A DNA stretch of 64,000 nt from Geosiphon pyriformis (Eukaryota; Glomeromycota; Glomeromycetes; Archaeosporales; Geosiphonaceae). Position numbers and translations under genes: made by a program. Numbering within the stretch: the stretch's first letter is position 1; each line of letters opens with the position of its first letter. Shown piece by piece: positions 32,905 to 45,398 of this stretch. Where the stretch lies: the NCBI GenBank assembly GCA_016748015.1, contig JAAOMT010000176.1:502944-566943 (forward strand), written 5' to 3'. A model generated the notes under the pieces. That model was not told the origin of the DNA and made no database searches. It worked only from the letters and a program-made list of their open reading frames with translations.

Positions 32905-33582
32905 TTAGAAGTGGCCACAGGTGGCTGGAATTTTGGCCTGGTGGCCATTATAATTGATCAGAAGCTCTTGGGTGGTCCAGTCTAGAGTGGCGTTGGCTTT
33001 TGTTAGCCAGTCATTCTCTACTAACGCTTGATATTGTGTAGCGTCCATTACTAATACTTTTGTAGGTATTACTATGCCATTAATTTCGAAAGAGAATGAG
33101 TCAATTTCGCCATGAGGCAGCTTTGTACTTCCATCAGCTGTTATAATTTGGGACGTTGCAGCACGATCAACTTTGAAACCCAGTTGGTTTACTAGTTGAA
33201 GCGTTATGATGCTTCCAGCGGATCCGCTGTCTAAGATAAGTTTGATTGGAGTATTGTTTACAGTGGCTTCCGTATATATAGCAGTGATTGGGCATTTTTT
33301 GTCCAATGCTGCTCCACTGAACATAGCCTCATTTTCCTCTAATTCAAAAGGAAAAATAGCTGCGAGGCTGCTATCTTTGGTGGCAACTGCTGGTGGTATT
33401 GTCTGGCTCAATTTGAAGGAATTCTTGGTTCTGTTTATGTTTCTACCATTATTGTTTCGGATGATCAGATTTTCTGGTATATTAAGATAAGTTTGTTGAT
33501 AATTTTGGTAGTTTGGATTGGTTTGCTGATTGGTTCCAGCACGGTTTGGATTCCTCTGGACCAACGTGTTCTGGTTCCACAT
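32905..33582 (-). pseudogene. Gypsy A2 retropepsin-like protease
   Basis: It contains A-M-F-S-G-A-A-L, the active site L-I-L-D-S-G-S-A-G-S-I-I-T, the strand I-I-T-A-D-G-S and the end W-L-T-K-A-N-A-T-L-D-W. The catalytic triad D-S-G is intact, unlike in B1 and B2 (NSG). It is in the same frame as gag upstream and the cysteine module downstream, with stops between. The preceding segment (33490-33655) carries two stops at Y-P-T-T-Y and R-P-E-A. Confidence 0.83.
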
Positions 33583-33654
33583 GGGCTGATTTCAGGCCTC
33601 GGGACGCCAATTTGGGTTGGCTATCATGGGCTGTTGCTGGTAAGCTCCTTGATT

Positions 33655-35421
33655 TTAATATGTGGTGGGATATTGGCATAGTATTGGCGTGTACTGGTTT
33701 CTAGGCATTTGGGGTGGCGCGTAGTAATTATTTTCGCATGCTTCCTGCATCATTCGCATTTGACATTGACTAATCAAATGTCCTACACATTTGCAAAAAT
33801 GGCAGGCGCACATTTCTGTTCTGAATTTCTGGTGCGATGAGCGATTATTTTGACTGTTGCTGACTTCCTGGCTGCGTCTTTGGGGTGGTTGGTATGTATT
33901 TTTTCTCGGATCTGGGATGAGGTAACTTTCTATTTTCTTAAAGAGTTCCTTCCCTAATCGCGTTACTCTTTTCTCTAATGTTTCTGTCTTATTTTCCTCC
34001 ATTACCATGTTAACCATTTAACTATGGTTAGCTTCTTTCTCAGCCGATTCAAGGGCTCTGGTGAGCGTAACGGCTTCTGGTAAGGAATTAGGGTGGGCAG
34101 AGCGTACTCTTCCTAAAATGCTGCTTTTTAATCCTCTAATAAACTGATTTAAAACCTGAGGATCAGTGTAGTATCCTTGTTCAATCACTTCAATCTGACG
34201 GCGAATTCAATTGAATCGAGCAAGGTATTGGATAACAGTTTCACCAGTATTTTGCTTGATAGTATTGAATTCGTTCTGTAGTTGGATTACGGCGTTTGGA
34301 TCACTAAAATACTCCAGAAGTGCATTTTTAAATTTGGCGAAGCTCGTGGGTTTTGTTTCCAGGCTTTGATACCACAAGTCGGCTGTGCCTTTCAGGAAGA
34401 AAGGTAATGTTTGAATTGCTCTTTGGTCGTTCCAGTTATTTGCCTGGATGGCTTTTTGTGCTTCTCTGAGCCATGTGTGCACATCTGTTTCTTCTTTCTC
34501 TCCTGAGAAATCTGTTAGTCTTGTAATGTATGGTGTGGTCATTTCATTGCCGTTTTCTGCTGGTGGGTTTATTGGTCTAAGAGGAAGTGGAATGATATTT
34601 CCTTGAGTGTTTCTAAAAGTGGCTTCCTTTATATCCAGTTCTTTCTCTTGATTACGAGTTTCTTGGTTTCTGGACTGGCTGCTTGTTTCAGTGACTGGTC
34701 TTGTGATTGTTTTTTCGCTGGTCTCTTTTTCGGATTCCGATTCAGACTCCTCTTCACGGTTTGCAAACCCCGTTCTAAATTTTGGCTGAAAAAGAGGGTT
34801 TTGGAATAGTGATGAATATCCTCCTGTAATTGGTATGTCTTCCCAGTTACATTGTTTAATTTTATCAGTATAACTAGGAGTTCTTGGCATTTGTGGAGTT
34901 AATGTTGATGATGATGCAGCTCCTAATGGAATTTGTATTTTATTTTCTGGTGAAAAATGGTATGATTTATCTTCTGGTGAATAAATACGTTGTTTTTTTA
35001 TTGATTGAGTGACAGTTTTCTTTGGTGTTTGAGCTGGTGTTCCTAGTTTTTGCTGGTTACTTTTCTGATTAGTTTCTAAATTTTCTTTGGTTTTGTTGGC
35101 ACGTTCCCTAGTGTTTCCTGTGGATATTGGAAAATTTTCATTGGCGTATTGCTCAATTTCTCGATGGATTTTGACAATAGTTGCAGCTATTACTGTTACT
35201 TTTTTTGTAGTGTATTGTGATAATTCTCTATACAATCTAAGTTTTGCGTCATGTGGTTCTTCTTCTTTTCTTATATGATAATTTATTCTGGCATTTATAT
35301 AATAAATAAGAGCAGATTCTGCTGGACAACACCCTTCTGGTAATCCAAGATCACTTTGATTTTGTGTGTAAATAGCACGGCAGAATTCAAGAACAGTAAG
35401 ATTAGGGGTTTTTGTCACCAC
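33655..35421 (-). pseudogene. Gypsy A2 gag with CCHC knuckle
   Basis: About 590 codons in one frame. The N-terminal half (T-P-N-L-T-V-L-E-F-C-R-A-I-Y) has no in-frame ATG near the start (the frame opens with GTG). An acidic Ser/Glu-rich linker precedes a gag capsid domain (L-T-D-F-S-G-E-K-E, W-L-R-E-A-Q-K-A-I, F-L-K-G-T-A-D-L-W-Y). Stops follow at A-R-F-N (TGA, 34207) and N-H-S (TAA). The nucleocapsid knuckle C-H-F-C-K-C-V-G-H-L-I-S-Q-C is a correct C-x2-C-x4-H-x4-C (near 33760-33810). Gag packages the element RNA into virus-like particles. Confidence 0.85.
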
Positions 35422-35483
35422 TTTTGTCTCTTCCTTTTTAGCAATGAATTATTGCTAATTATTATTTTCTTTTTGATTTTCTT

Positions 35484-35501
35484 TCTTCGTAGGGTTCACC
35501 A
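35484..35501 (-). other. Primer-binding site of gypsy A2
   Basis: On the minus strand TGGTGAACCCTACGAAGA starts two bases after the 5' LTR. A primer tRNA ending in GGGTTCACCA would fit; I do not assign it. Confidence 0.6.
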
Positions 35502-35503
35502 AA

Positions 35504-36379
35504 TGTTACGGGATGGTTTTTTTGTTATATTTAATTGCTGATATCCCACTTTAATTGCAATCAGTCTTTTGTGAGTTCCTCAATTCTATTTGTGTGATAA
35601 TGTCACTGTTATATTGAAGGCTTTCTTTTTACTGTTGTGATGTAAGTTATTCTTTAATTTTTGATTGTTGTGTGTGTTTATGTACTTCTTCTCAGAGGCT
35701 GAACTGAAATTTACCCACTGTCTGGGGTCTTCTCTGAGGCTATCCTTGCAATTGCCTGATGTGTTTCTCTAATCTAGAAACACAGAATGTTAATGGTCTT
35801 TTAGCGCTTTTCTAATTCTCACAATAAAGCTTTTATCAATTAGTAACAACGTGAATAATCTTGATCAAGGATTATTCTTCCAAGAGATTCAGTTGATGAA
35901 TAATAGTTTCATTCAATAATTAATACAAGTAAGTTTCTTAATACTTTGGATTGTAATAGTTCAGTTTTAAATATTTTTTTCATTTCTTTTTGATTTTAAA
36001 AGTTTCTTGGGATATTTAATTTGAAAATATGATTTAAAGTGGAGTTTGTTGGATAAAATTGGATCTATTGCTTGATAAGTTATGATTTTTATTACTTGAT
36101 TAATTATTTCCCAATATTAAAACTACTGTATATATACATGTTTGTAGTTCTACGAGAAAACACATTGTAATACTTTCTTTTTGATATTTCAATCTGGTGT
36201 TTGCTGCTATCACCAGTTGGTGTTGGCTGCTATTGTGAACTGGTGCTTGCCACTATTGCGAGATGGTGTTTGCTACTATGTTAATCATTACCTTTCTAAG
36301 ATCATTACTGTGCTATATTATGATTGAATAGTTTGTATTATTTTTATGATTCTTTTTGCTAAATTCTTAAACCATAACA
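35504..36379 (-). repeat. 5' LTR of gypsy A2 (876 bp)
   Basis: On the minus strand TGTTATGG...CCGTAACA, the partner of 26678-27554. A TATATATA box lies near 36128-36137. Confidence 0.92.
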
Positions 36380-38677
36380 ACGAAGCTAAATTGAGTTCTA
36401 TATCTTACTATGGGCTGTAAAACAGCTAATACCAAATAAGAAAATTGCTTGTCCATAATAGCTTTGCACAAAACCATGGACAAGAAAAACTTGACATCTG
36501 AATTTGCCTTTTTCAAACTTGGACCAGAAAGACCTTTAGTTAACAGAAAAATACCTAGATACTGATGAGCTTTGCCAGCCTTTGTAATTGAAATTGGAGA
36601 TCTGCTCACATTCAAGAAGGTGTTGCTAGCCCTTGGGTTAATAGGAATGGCTACTGTCTTCTCTATGTTAATTGTTATATCCATTAATTCAAAGAACTTA
36701 CTAGCAATGTCTAAAATATTCTGTGTCATTGTGTGACAATTACCAATTCAAATGGTGTTATCCACGAAAGCACCAGCAGCCAAATAAGAAGTCAAACCAG
36801 TGTTCGATTTAATTTTGCTCATTCTGGCCACAAATTTGGAATCAATCCAATACCCAAAAAATGACTCATGCTTTTTCATTTTGCACAACAAAGAATCATA
36901 AAAAATTCTCCACAAAAAAGGAGAAAAAACTTCTCCTTGGTCCAGACTATCATGAACTTTGTAACCTTTGGATAAACCAAAGTTGGTCATGACTCTATTT
37001 ATGTGGCCATTGTGAATATTACCAAAAAACTTGACAAACTTCTCACATATTTTGATTCTCTCCAGACTACTTCTCAAATGCAACTAGTCTACTGAATTAT
37101 AAGCTTTGTGCATATTTTGAAGCACCAACCAGAGTTCCCTGTCTTTTTCCAGAGCATCTTTTACAACAAATCCTACAACAAAGATAGGAGACTATGTAAA
37201 AATGCTTTTCAACACCAAAAAATTGTCTCCATGCAGAATGTTGTGTATGCTGCAGGCCCTTGAAATGCAATCAAATAGAATCTTTAAAAAAATTTTCTTA
37301 GAGGTTTCAATGAAAGCAATAGGTCTGGTGTTTGTTAGGACTCCTTTCCACTCATAAAGTTTCGGAATTATAGATACTTAGGCTTCTCTTCAGGCATCTG
37401 GAACAGATTCACATACTAAGCACAAGTTGAGCAGACACAAAAAAAGGACCAGAACAGACTTATCACAGTGTCTTCACATCTCATTAGAGATATCAGACAA
37501 ACCAGCAGCTTTTCCATTAGAAAGATTCTTGACCACCAATGAAAACTCATCAAAATCTATTTGCTTCATCATGCCAGAAAACACATCATCATTGACATGA
37601 TTGAAAGGAGAAAATTGTACTTGCCAACAGAAAAGCACAGAAGATTTGACTGCACATTCCCTGGTTCAATTTTCCATAATTCAATCCACCCTGCCCTTGA
37701 CTAAATCAGGTTCTAAGACCAAATCTCCATTATCAACCAGATGATCCAAAGTGACTTTTCTGAAAGGCTTTTCCAACACACTTCTGATCATTTGATCTTT
37801 GTTGTTTATAAAAGCTTCCATGCACTTATCAATGGCTGCCCAGATCTGTGAATCCTTAGTAGCCTTAGATTCCAAATACTTGTGAGACCTATATAATTTC
37901 TTAAAACATGCTAGCAATTATTCAACCAACACTCTGTCATGACTATTGCCCAAAGAACTCTTGAACTCTACAGTTTGGTCAAAGTTCAAGTCAATCCATT
38001 TATTAACTAGAGCCTAAAATTTTTTCAGATTTTCTGATTTGTATGCATTCAAAATTTTTGTCATTAAGAGTTCTAGCTTGTAGAAGATGCTATAGTCTTG
38101 ACCAATCCACAATTACTGGACCGTGTTTTTATGAGAGCAGCTTCTGTTGCAGAATGCACCATTTGACAGAGGAGTTTCCACATCCCATTGATATCACTTT
38201 TAGTGGTGTGGTATTCAAAATCACCAGCTGACTTTGAAGCAGCAGTCAATGATGCATCCCCAAACTTTTTCCAAATCTTACTACTAATACCACTAACTTT
38301 GTATTTCCATTTCTTTTTCATGATTTGTCTGTGTACCAAATTAAGCTGAGAATTGAGAAAGCCTCCTAAACCAATGTCTACTGACATGACCAAGTGGTTA
38401 GAATCAAAAAACTCAGCCAAACAATAAACTTCTTGGTTAAAAGACAAGCTGCAAAGACTATTACTAACTAATATAAAGTCTATGCACTTTTGAACACCTT
38501 CCAAATTGGACTATGTGAGAAGTTTGTGCAAAGAAAAACCATGTAAAGAATCAAACAAACCCAAATCCAGACATTTCTTGAAGTTTGTACTGCAACCAGA
38601 ATCATTTTCATTAAAGTCACCACCAAGAACAATAAATAAACTACTATTTAAAGTCTCAGTCATCATAGAATTGATGA
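36380..38677 (-). pseudogene. LINE L3 ORF2 middle: end of endonuclease and reverse transcriptase
   Basis: Reading downwards: the endonuclease has G-G-D-F-N-E-N (38590-38640), C-I-D-F-I-L-V-S and F-D-S-N-H (normally S-D-H). A long spacer follows, then RT with D-Q-G-E-V-F-S-P-F-L-W and F-V-D-N-T, where L2 has F-V-D-D. Both losses are D-to-N, a G-to-A change. One frameshift lies between 38073 and 37917; otherwise only stops break the frame. The last codons T-Q-F-S-F-V continue beyond A2 at 26677. Confidence 0.84.
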
Positions 38678-39531
38678 TGTTACAAATGACTATTTGGAAT
38701 CTTGAGTCAAATAACACACTCATAACTTGGTGCTCAAAAGCTATTTCCATTGATAATGTTCTAAAAGTGTTGTATCTGAAGGTGTTGATGGAGTCCTTTG
38801 TATAATAGACAGAGATTCAATAGTAATGATATTTGTGTGTTCAGTGGTTTCCTAATTTCTTTCTCAGCTTGGTGGCCAGATTTATTCTGGCAGTTATGCC
38901 CTTTTGGTAAGTTAACTGATAATATATATAAATCTACTCTTATTTCTGGGTTTTTTACCAGACTATCTATGACATTAATAACTCAGCGCTTTTAATTCTC
39001 AATTAATTAGTATGCATCACAAAATCAAAGAAAGATAAAAGAGAAAATAAGAAAATAAGCCAAAGCAATTTGCAAGTTAGTATCCCATTAATAGTCGTGA
39101 TTAAGAGCTATTGTTTCAGTATGGTTAAGTATCAGTTACTATCAACATGAAGTGTTGATGGTGAAGAATGAATTTGATATAGTGAATAATTATTTATTCT
39201 TTAGAATTGTGGTAATTAAGCTAAGAATTCTTCTTGTCAATTCTGTCTTTTCTACTTCTAATGCTACTGCTATATATACATATTTGAGATTCCTCAATTC
39301 CTCAATTCCTTGCAACAAAAATCCTGGAATTCCTGGAATCCTGCAATTCCTGATGAGAGGAATTCTGGAATTCTGGAATCCTGTGATTCCTTGTTGGAGA
39401 ATTCTGAAATTCCTGGAATCCTGCAATTCCTCTGAGAGGAATCTTGGAATTTCACATTTACTACATCTACATCTGATTGGCTAATATCTACTGGCTAATA
39501 ATACTATATTTTTTATATTCTATGAGTAACA
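38678..39531 (-). repeat. 3' LTR of gypsy B2 (854 bp)
   Basis: Its ends are GTAACA / TGTTAC. The partner is 47960-48813, equal in length. The GGAATTCC-type palindromic cluster lies around 39290-39450. Confidence 0.92.
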
Positions 39532-39550
39532 TTATTCTCTTCTTTTAATA

Positions 39551-40232
39551 TTAAGCTTTGTCAAAATCTAATTCCTTTAATTCTTCTTCTTGAATTATTT
39601 CTTGAACTTCTTTTTCGAGTATTATTTGTGTTATTTTAGTTTGTAGTTCTTCAAATTGGGCATTGGTTATTTTTCCCAATTGATTACTCATAACTGTATT
39701 CATTGCTATATTGAGTAAGATTTTTGGTCAGTTTTGAAATCCCATATATAACTGGTAAATGGCTTGAGCTTGTGTGGTTAGATTGTTTTTTCCCACAAAT
39801 TGTTCCAGTTGTCTCAGTATTGTTGTGTCGAATAACTATTTTGTTTTGTCAATGTACAAATTCTGGATATTTACATGTTGTCCCAAGTGGAAATGACAAT
39901 AGTTTTTCGGAAATTGTTGCGTTCACCAAGTCTAAGTTTCTCTGGTAAGTTCTTGGTATAATCTGACTATTTGTTGTTCTTTTATGGCCAATTTTATTTT
40001 GGTTATAATCTTGTCAACAACATTTTCAAGTCTTTTTTGTGCTTTGTTTTGTGGTAGCTTTGCCATATTTTTGTAACAAATGGTTTTTTGATTGATTGTA
40101 ATTTTCATCTTCTGGTGTTGGATTAATTGAAAAATTTGTTGGGCTAATGAATGGATATTGTCCGTAATTTCCATTTTTTTTGATCTCTTCTGTCACATTG
40201 ACCATGTTTTTATATATTTTTTTATTGATCAA
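39551..40232 (-). pseudogene. Gypsy B2 C-terminal post-integrase domain
   Basis: Equivalent to 10202-10885 in B1: a Lys/Gln-rich start (40026-40232 and 39932-40174), then the F-P-K-N-Y-C-H-F-H-L-G-Q-H-V block and a Glu-rich helical end before TAA (39551-39553). Stops and one frame change break it. Confidence 0.55.
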
Positions 40233-40439
40233 TTAGATGTGTTGTTGTCAATGATAATGATTGGTTCCAGATCTTGTGGAATCTTATTTGGTTGGACTAG
40301 TATTCTCTGTACTCCTAATTGTGGAATATTACTGGTGAATGATGATGTTATCTGGTGGTATGGTTTCAGTCAATCTCCATGTGCTGCTTTGGTCAAGATT
40401 TTGTTATTCAATCTTAATTTGTAAGCTTCATTTTCTAGA

Positions 40440-41410
40440 ATTTCTTTTATGTGAAATAATTTGTCTCATTTAAAGTCAAATTTTCCACTTTATTGTTTTT
40501 CCACTTTGGTATGATGTAGTAGTACTTTGTCTCCAATCCTGAATTCAACTGGTTTATCTGGTAGTTGGTTATCATGTCTTTTTTTTTGTTTTTCTTGTAA
40601 TCTTTGTATGTTATCAGCTGTTCTTCGTTATTTGTTTTCTAATGTTTCCATTAAGTTATATGTTTTTCTTAACAATGTGTTTTTGAAATTCTCTTCTGTT
40701 ATTGGTTCGGTTGGATATGTGCTGACTTCTATTTCTACTGGTAGTGTTGCTGTTCTACCATATACTAATTTAAATAGTGTTGCTTGTGTAGTATCTTGCT
40801 TCATTGTCCAATAAGCAAATAGTACTGATGGTATCAACAAATCCCAATCGTTCTGGTTTTCTTGGCTGAGCTTAGCTATTGCCTCACACAATGTTCTGTT
40901 GAATCTTTCAACTAATCCGTTGGTTTGTGGATGGTATGGTGATGATACTGGTCTCTTAATTCCGAATTTTTGGCTCAATTCTGTAAATATTCTGTTCACA
41001 AAATGAGTTCCTTGGTCTAATAATAATTCTTTTGGACATCCATGTTGACAAATCAAATCCTGATGAATGAATTTAGCAACAGATTCTACATCCGCTCTTT
41101 GAATTGCTTTTACCTCTGACCATTTAGTGAGATAGTCCATGGCTACTGCTATGTATCTGTTTCCTTTGCTGGTGATTGTTAATGGTCTGACTAAATCAAT
41201 TCCAATACAGTCGAATGGTTGTTCCACTTTGATTGGTCTTAATGGTTCACTGAGTCTTGTTTCTTCTCTTCACTGACAAGCATCACAATTTTGAACATAT
41301 TGAATGATGTCTGGATACATCGATGGCCAATAGTATTTTTTTCTGGTTCTTTCTATGGTTGCTTCTTTGTAAAAATGTCCTGCTGTTGGATTTGAGTGCA
41401 TGTTGAATAA
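40440..41410 (-). pseudogene. Gypsy B2 integrase
   Basis: The zinc motif H-S-N-P-T-A-G-H-F and C-D-A-C is present; a TGA follows C-Q where B1 has CGA. The catalytic residues D (C-I-G-I-D-L), D (L-L-L-D-Q-G-T-H-F) and E (N-G-L-V-E-R-F-N) are all present. A 199-codon open stretch (40628-41227) covers the core. The GPY/F-like end follows near 40440-40500. This is the best integrase core in the window. Confidence 0.87.
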
Positions 41411-41674
41411 TATTGTCTCTTTTTCTGGCTCTGTAATTACTCTGGTTGGTTGATCTGAATCTTTTCTATTTTTCCAATAAAGTATATTTTGGTGAGTAAT
41501 AAAATATTTTGATTGTTGTTTGATACTCTTTCATTCCATTTGAGATAAATTCTTCTTGAACTGTTGAGTGTTTATATAATGTTGAAGTTGTTGATATTTT
41601 TGTATGTTCATCTTTTATTATATTTTTCGTTGGTATTGTTCTGGTTTTGTTATATTTTTGGGTTCAAAATGTTC

Positions 41675-43090
41675 TTAGATTTGTCTTATTTGCAACAAAC
41701 CATTAGCATTTCCGTTGTCTTTTCCTTTCTTATAGTGTATAGTATAAGTATATTGTGAGAGTGCTATTTTCCATCTGGATTGGTGGTCATCATCATATTC
41801 TTGCTTTTGAAGTAATGTTAATCTTTTATGATCCGTGTATATATTAAATTTTTGGCTCAAGTATTTGTTTCACTTTATGACTGCCCAGTATATCAATAAG
41901 TGTTCTTGTTCTGGTGTTCCATAGTTCTTTTCGGCTGGTGTTAAACCTCGGCTGGCATATGCTACTGGATGTTTTCTGCCATCTGGTCCTCTCTGAGATA
42001 GTACTGCTTCCAATGCTTGGCCGAATGCATTAGTGGTGATGATGAATAGTTTGCTGTAATCTGAATAGATTAGTACTGGAGCTTGAATAAATTTTCTTTT
42101 CAGAATATCAAAAGCTTCTTGTTAACTTTCTGTCTATTCATATTTTGTATTCTTGGTTTGCAGTTGGTTGAATGGCCATGCTATCTTGGAAAAGTTCTTA
42201 ATAAAACGTCAATAATAGCTGGCAAATCCCAAGAATGATTTCAGTTCTGTTATATTGGTCAGTACTGGAAAGTTCTTTACTATTTCTATTTTCTCTGGAT
42301 TCATTTTGATGCCATCTTTGCTGATTATGTGTCCCAAGAATTTTAGTTCTGTCTTGCCAAAGAAGCACTTTGTTGCATTTAACTTTAGTTCTGCTCTTCT
42401 TAGCCTTTCGAACACTTGTTCAAGATGATGAAAATAATCATCAAATGTTTTTGAGAATACATTGGTGTTGTCCAAGTATACAACTACTGATTTCCACAAT
42501 AAACCAGTATAAATGATTTCCATTAGCTGTTGGAAAGTCACTGAGGCATTGGTTAAGCCGAATGGCATTACTTGAAATTCGAAATTCTCTTCTCTTGTGG
42601 TGAATGCTGTTTTCTCTTTGTTGACTGGATCCATGGCTACTTGCCAGTAACCACTGTCCAGGTCTAATGTTGAAAACCATTTGTTTCCACCGAAAGCATC
42701 GAATAATTCTTAGATCCGTGGAGTGGGGTAGCTATCTCCATAAGTTACTCCATTGAGTTTTCTATAATCCACACAAAAGCAAATTTTCCCATTCTTTTTT
42801 CAGACGAGTACCACTGGTGAATACTATGGGCTTATTGATGGCTGAATTAGTCCATTGTCAAGCATTTGGTTTATTTCTTAATGAATAATCTTGTGGCTAG
42901 CTGGTGGTACTCTGTATGCTCTTTGTTTAATTGACATTGCATCTCCAGTCTTGATCTGATGCTAGATGATGTCAGTTTGGCCAAACTTGTTTTCACTGGC
43001 AAAAATGTCATTGAAATTGTTGAGCAACATCTTGAGCTGCATACATTGGAGTAGATCTAAGTTTCTTATGTTCATTTGTTCCAATTGTTC
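41675..43090 (-). pseudogene. Gypsy B2 reverse transcriptase and RNase H
   Basis: RT: F-C-V-D-Y-R-K-L-N, S-T-L-D-L-D-S-G-Y-W-Q-V, P-F-G-L-T-N-A and V-V-Y-L-D-N-T-N, with the second catalytic Asp changed to Asn. RNase H: T-T-N-A-F where T-D-A-S is expected, V-A-Y-A-S-R-G-L, and Y-T-D-H-K-R-L. Stops at 42200, near 42120-42140 and in several upstream codons match TGG, CAA and CAG in B1. It should be inactive. Confidence 0.85.
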
Positions 43091-43159
43091 TGATTGAAGC
43101 AAATAATATTTGCTTTGTCTGTATATTATTTGTGATGTGATATTGACATATTCACAAAG

Positions 43160-44533
43160 CTATAGAAAGTCCAGAATGGTGCTTGGTGGTTGATCCTCTA
43201 TTTCAATGCTTAAATATTCAATGATGGTTCTGGCTGGTATTACTATGACATTTCCTGTGTTATTGTAGATGGAAATTTTGATGTGGCTGTAATCTTTGGC
43301 TGGTATATGGAGATTGATGAGTCCAATCTCTCCTGATTTACAAAGGGTTAGTTCTGCTTCAAAAATCTGATTCTGTTCTTTTATCTCCCACTTTATTTCT
43401 ATTATGTACTGGCTATATGGTGGAATGGAAATGTTTTGACCTATTGAGATAATTTTCCCTTGGTCAACAATTTTTTCTTCTGCCATATTGACTGGTACAT
43501 CTTCTCTACCTGTTAATCCGAATCCCTGTATTCCTCTTACTGTTATTTCTAATTCCTTCCTCTTTCTCACTGATATTAACTGAGCTACTCTAATCAGAGA
43601 CAGAAATATTGCCTGTGCTATCTTTTTGTTGGGCTCTATTATATAGGCCTTATCTGAGTCATTTTGTAGCATAGCGATGATATTTTCTATATATCCCATG
43701 TCAATTATTCCTCCTCTTATATTAATTCTTTTTTTTGCTAAACTACTCCTAGATGCTAATTGAATCATTGTTGTTGCTGGAATTTCCAGTGCTATTTTCA
43801 AATCAATGCAAATGTGCGTATGTGGTTCCAATTTGATGGGTTCTGTTTCCAGATATCTCAGATCAAATTCTGCATCAGTATTGTGCACATGTTCTGACAT
43901 AATATCTTTATTGTTATTACTGAACCATTTCAGTTCCTGTTCCTTGGCGAGATCAAAAAGCACAATACATTGTTCATAATTTGAATCTGAGTTTGAATCT
44001 GAGTTTTTTTTGTTGCCATATTGAACTGAACTGGAACTGGTGTTTTTGTCATTGTCGTTGTCAGAGTTTGAATCAGGATTGAAAATCAATTCCAATTTTG
44101 ATGTGCAGTTGCTGATTGGTTCAATTTTCTCTGGGATGGTATATATTATACATAGTAGTGGATTGTAGATAAGGTCACAATTGTCACAATATTTGAAGTC
44201 ACTGGGAATTAGGCAATAGCAACACAGCTTTGTATTCAACTGTGCTAGCCGTTGTTCTTGCTTCTTTCTCATGGGTGCCAGATTCTGGTAGTGTTCGTGG
44301 AATTGCTCGGAATCATCTTCAACATTATTGAAAATGTCAAAAGTCACAATGTACTCGGGTTTAGAAAGAGTAAGTGGGTTGTTTTTGATTTTCAGTAGTT
44401 CACTAATTGTCGCATCTTCTGCTATGGCACTGGCCATTCTCCAGATTTTATGTTCGTCATGCGAATACCTCCAAATGTCACAATGCTCTTTTTCAAGCAT
44501 TGTCGATGGGAGTTTTTTTACATATCCAATCAT
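43160..44533 (-). pseudogene. Gypsy B2 zinc-ribbon plus dUTPase domain
   Basis: 457 codons without a stop, the longest open stretch of the element. It holds C-C-Y-C-L-I-P followed by C-D-N-C, an Asn/Ser/Asp-rich linker and the dUTPase: motif 1 A-E-F-D-L-R-Y, motif 2 S-R-S-S-L-A-K-K, motif 3 G-I-I-D-M-G-Y-I-E-N, motif 4 K-K-I-A-Q-A-I-F-L and motif 5 R-G-I-Q-G-F-G-L-T-G (Ser to Leu in G-S-T-G). The pre-RT beta-rich linker (L-H-I-P-A-K-D, I-Y-N-N-T-G-N) follows in frame. Same layout as B1 and A2. Confidence 0.82.
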
Positions 44534-44954
44534 TTATTAAAATGGTATACTGGCATGTTTCATCACATGCTCCTCTACATCCAGGAATGTTGTTCCATAT
44601 TTTTTCAACTAAGAGAGTCTCTCCACAAGCTAGACATGGTGTATTATCCTATTTTTCTACTCGTTTTGGTCTTCCAAAACATTCTAGGATGCATGGGCAG
44701 CAATAGAATTTAGTTGTCATTGAATATTCCTCATCATTGCCACAGCATACACCCATTGACGACAATTTCTTGCCACAATCAATGCATATCAGTTTGGGTC
44801 GGTGATAGGTTGATAATTGTTGTTGACTGTAAGTGTATGGGATATAAGTGTTGTTGGCTTGAGTGTTTTCTTCCTCCTTTTTTTTCCCTTTTTCTTTTTT
44901 TTCTTTCCACTTCCAACTCAATGGTTTTTTCTGTTTATTATTGGTCCAGGTCAA
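44534..44954 (-). pseudogene. Gypsy B2 multi-cysteine module
   Basis: C-I-D-C-G-K-K-L-S-S-M-G-V-C-C-G-N, then F-Y-C-C-P-C-I-L-E-C, then P-C-L-A-C-G-E, and C-R-G-A-C-D-E-T-C-Q-Y-T-I-L just upstream of the dUTPase segment. This copy has the most complete cysteine set. It is preceded by a Lys/Glu-rich run. Blocks and spacing match A2 and B1. Confidence 0.65.
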
Positions 44955-45398
44955 ATTGTCTATCTCCTAGATCAGTTCTTCTTTTTGCTTTCCCTTAGAG
45001 TTGTCGTTCCATAAGAGTATCAGCAGCAGTTTGTTGTGGTCTGGGTTGGCCCACAAGACTTGGTAGGCTTCCCAGGTAGGTTTTGTCTCTTCTTTTTTGA
45101 AATCAATTAGTGGTGCTAATGAGTTGGTGGTTTTGAAGTGGCTACACATGGCTGGTATCCGTGTGTGTTGTCTGTTCTGACTGAGCTGGAGTTCTTGCAT
45201 GGTTCAGTCGAGCACAGTGTTGGTTTTGACTAGCCAATTATTACCAACTAGTGCTTAGTACTGAGTTGCTTCCATCACCAAGATCTTAATAGAAGTAACA
45301 ATACTATTGACTTCACTTAGGAAGTCATCAATTTCACCAATAGACATTTTCATGGCACCATCTGCAGTGATAATTCTAGCACTAACAGCTCGATCAAC

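Larger units (their letters stand above)
26678..36379 (-). mobile_element. Ty3/gypsy-type LTR retrotransposon A2 (family A, full length)
   Basis: A 9.7-kb element inserted in LINE L3. Flanks are TCGT (5' side, read on the minus strand) and TTGT (3' side), a 4-bp target repeat with one C/T difference. It has LTRs, a primer-binding site, gag, protease, a cysteine module, dUTPase, RT, RNase H, integrase, a C-terminal domain and a polypurine tract. The protease (DSG) and RT (YLDD) active sites are intact. gag through dUTPase is one frame with about nine stops and no frameshift. It contains a sequencing-adapter chimera (29645-30195) and a 20-N gap. Confidence 0.93.
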
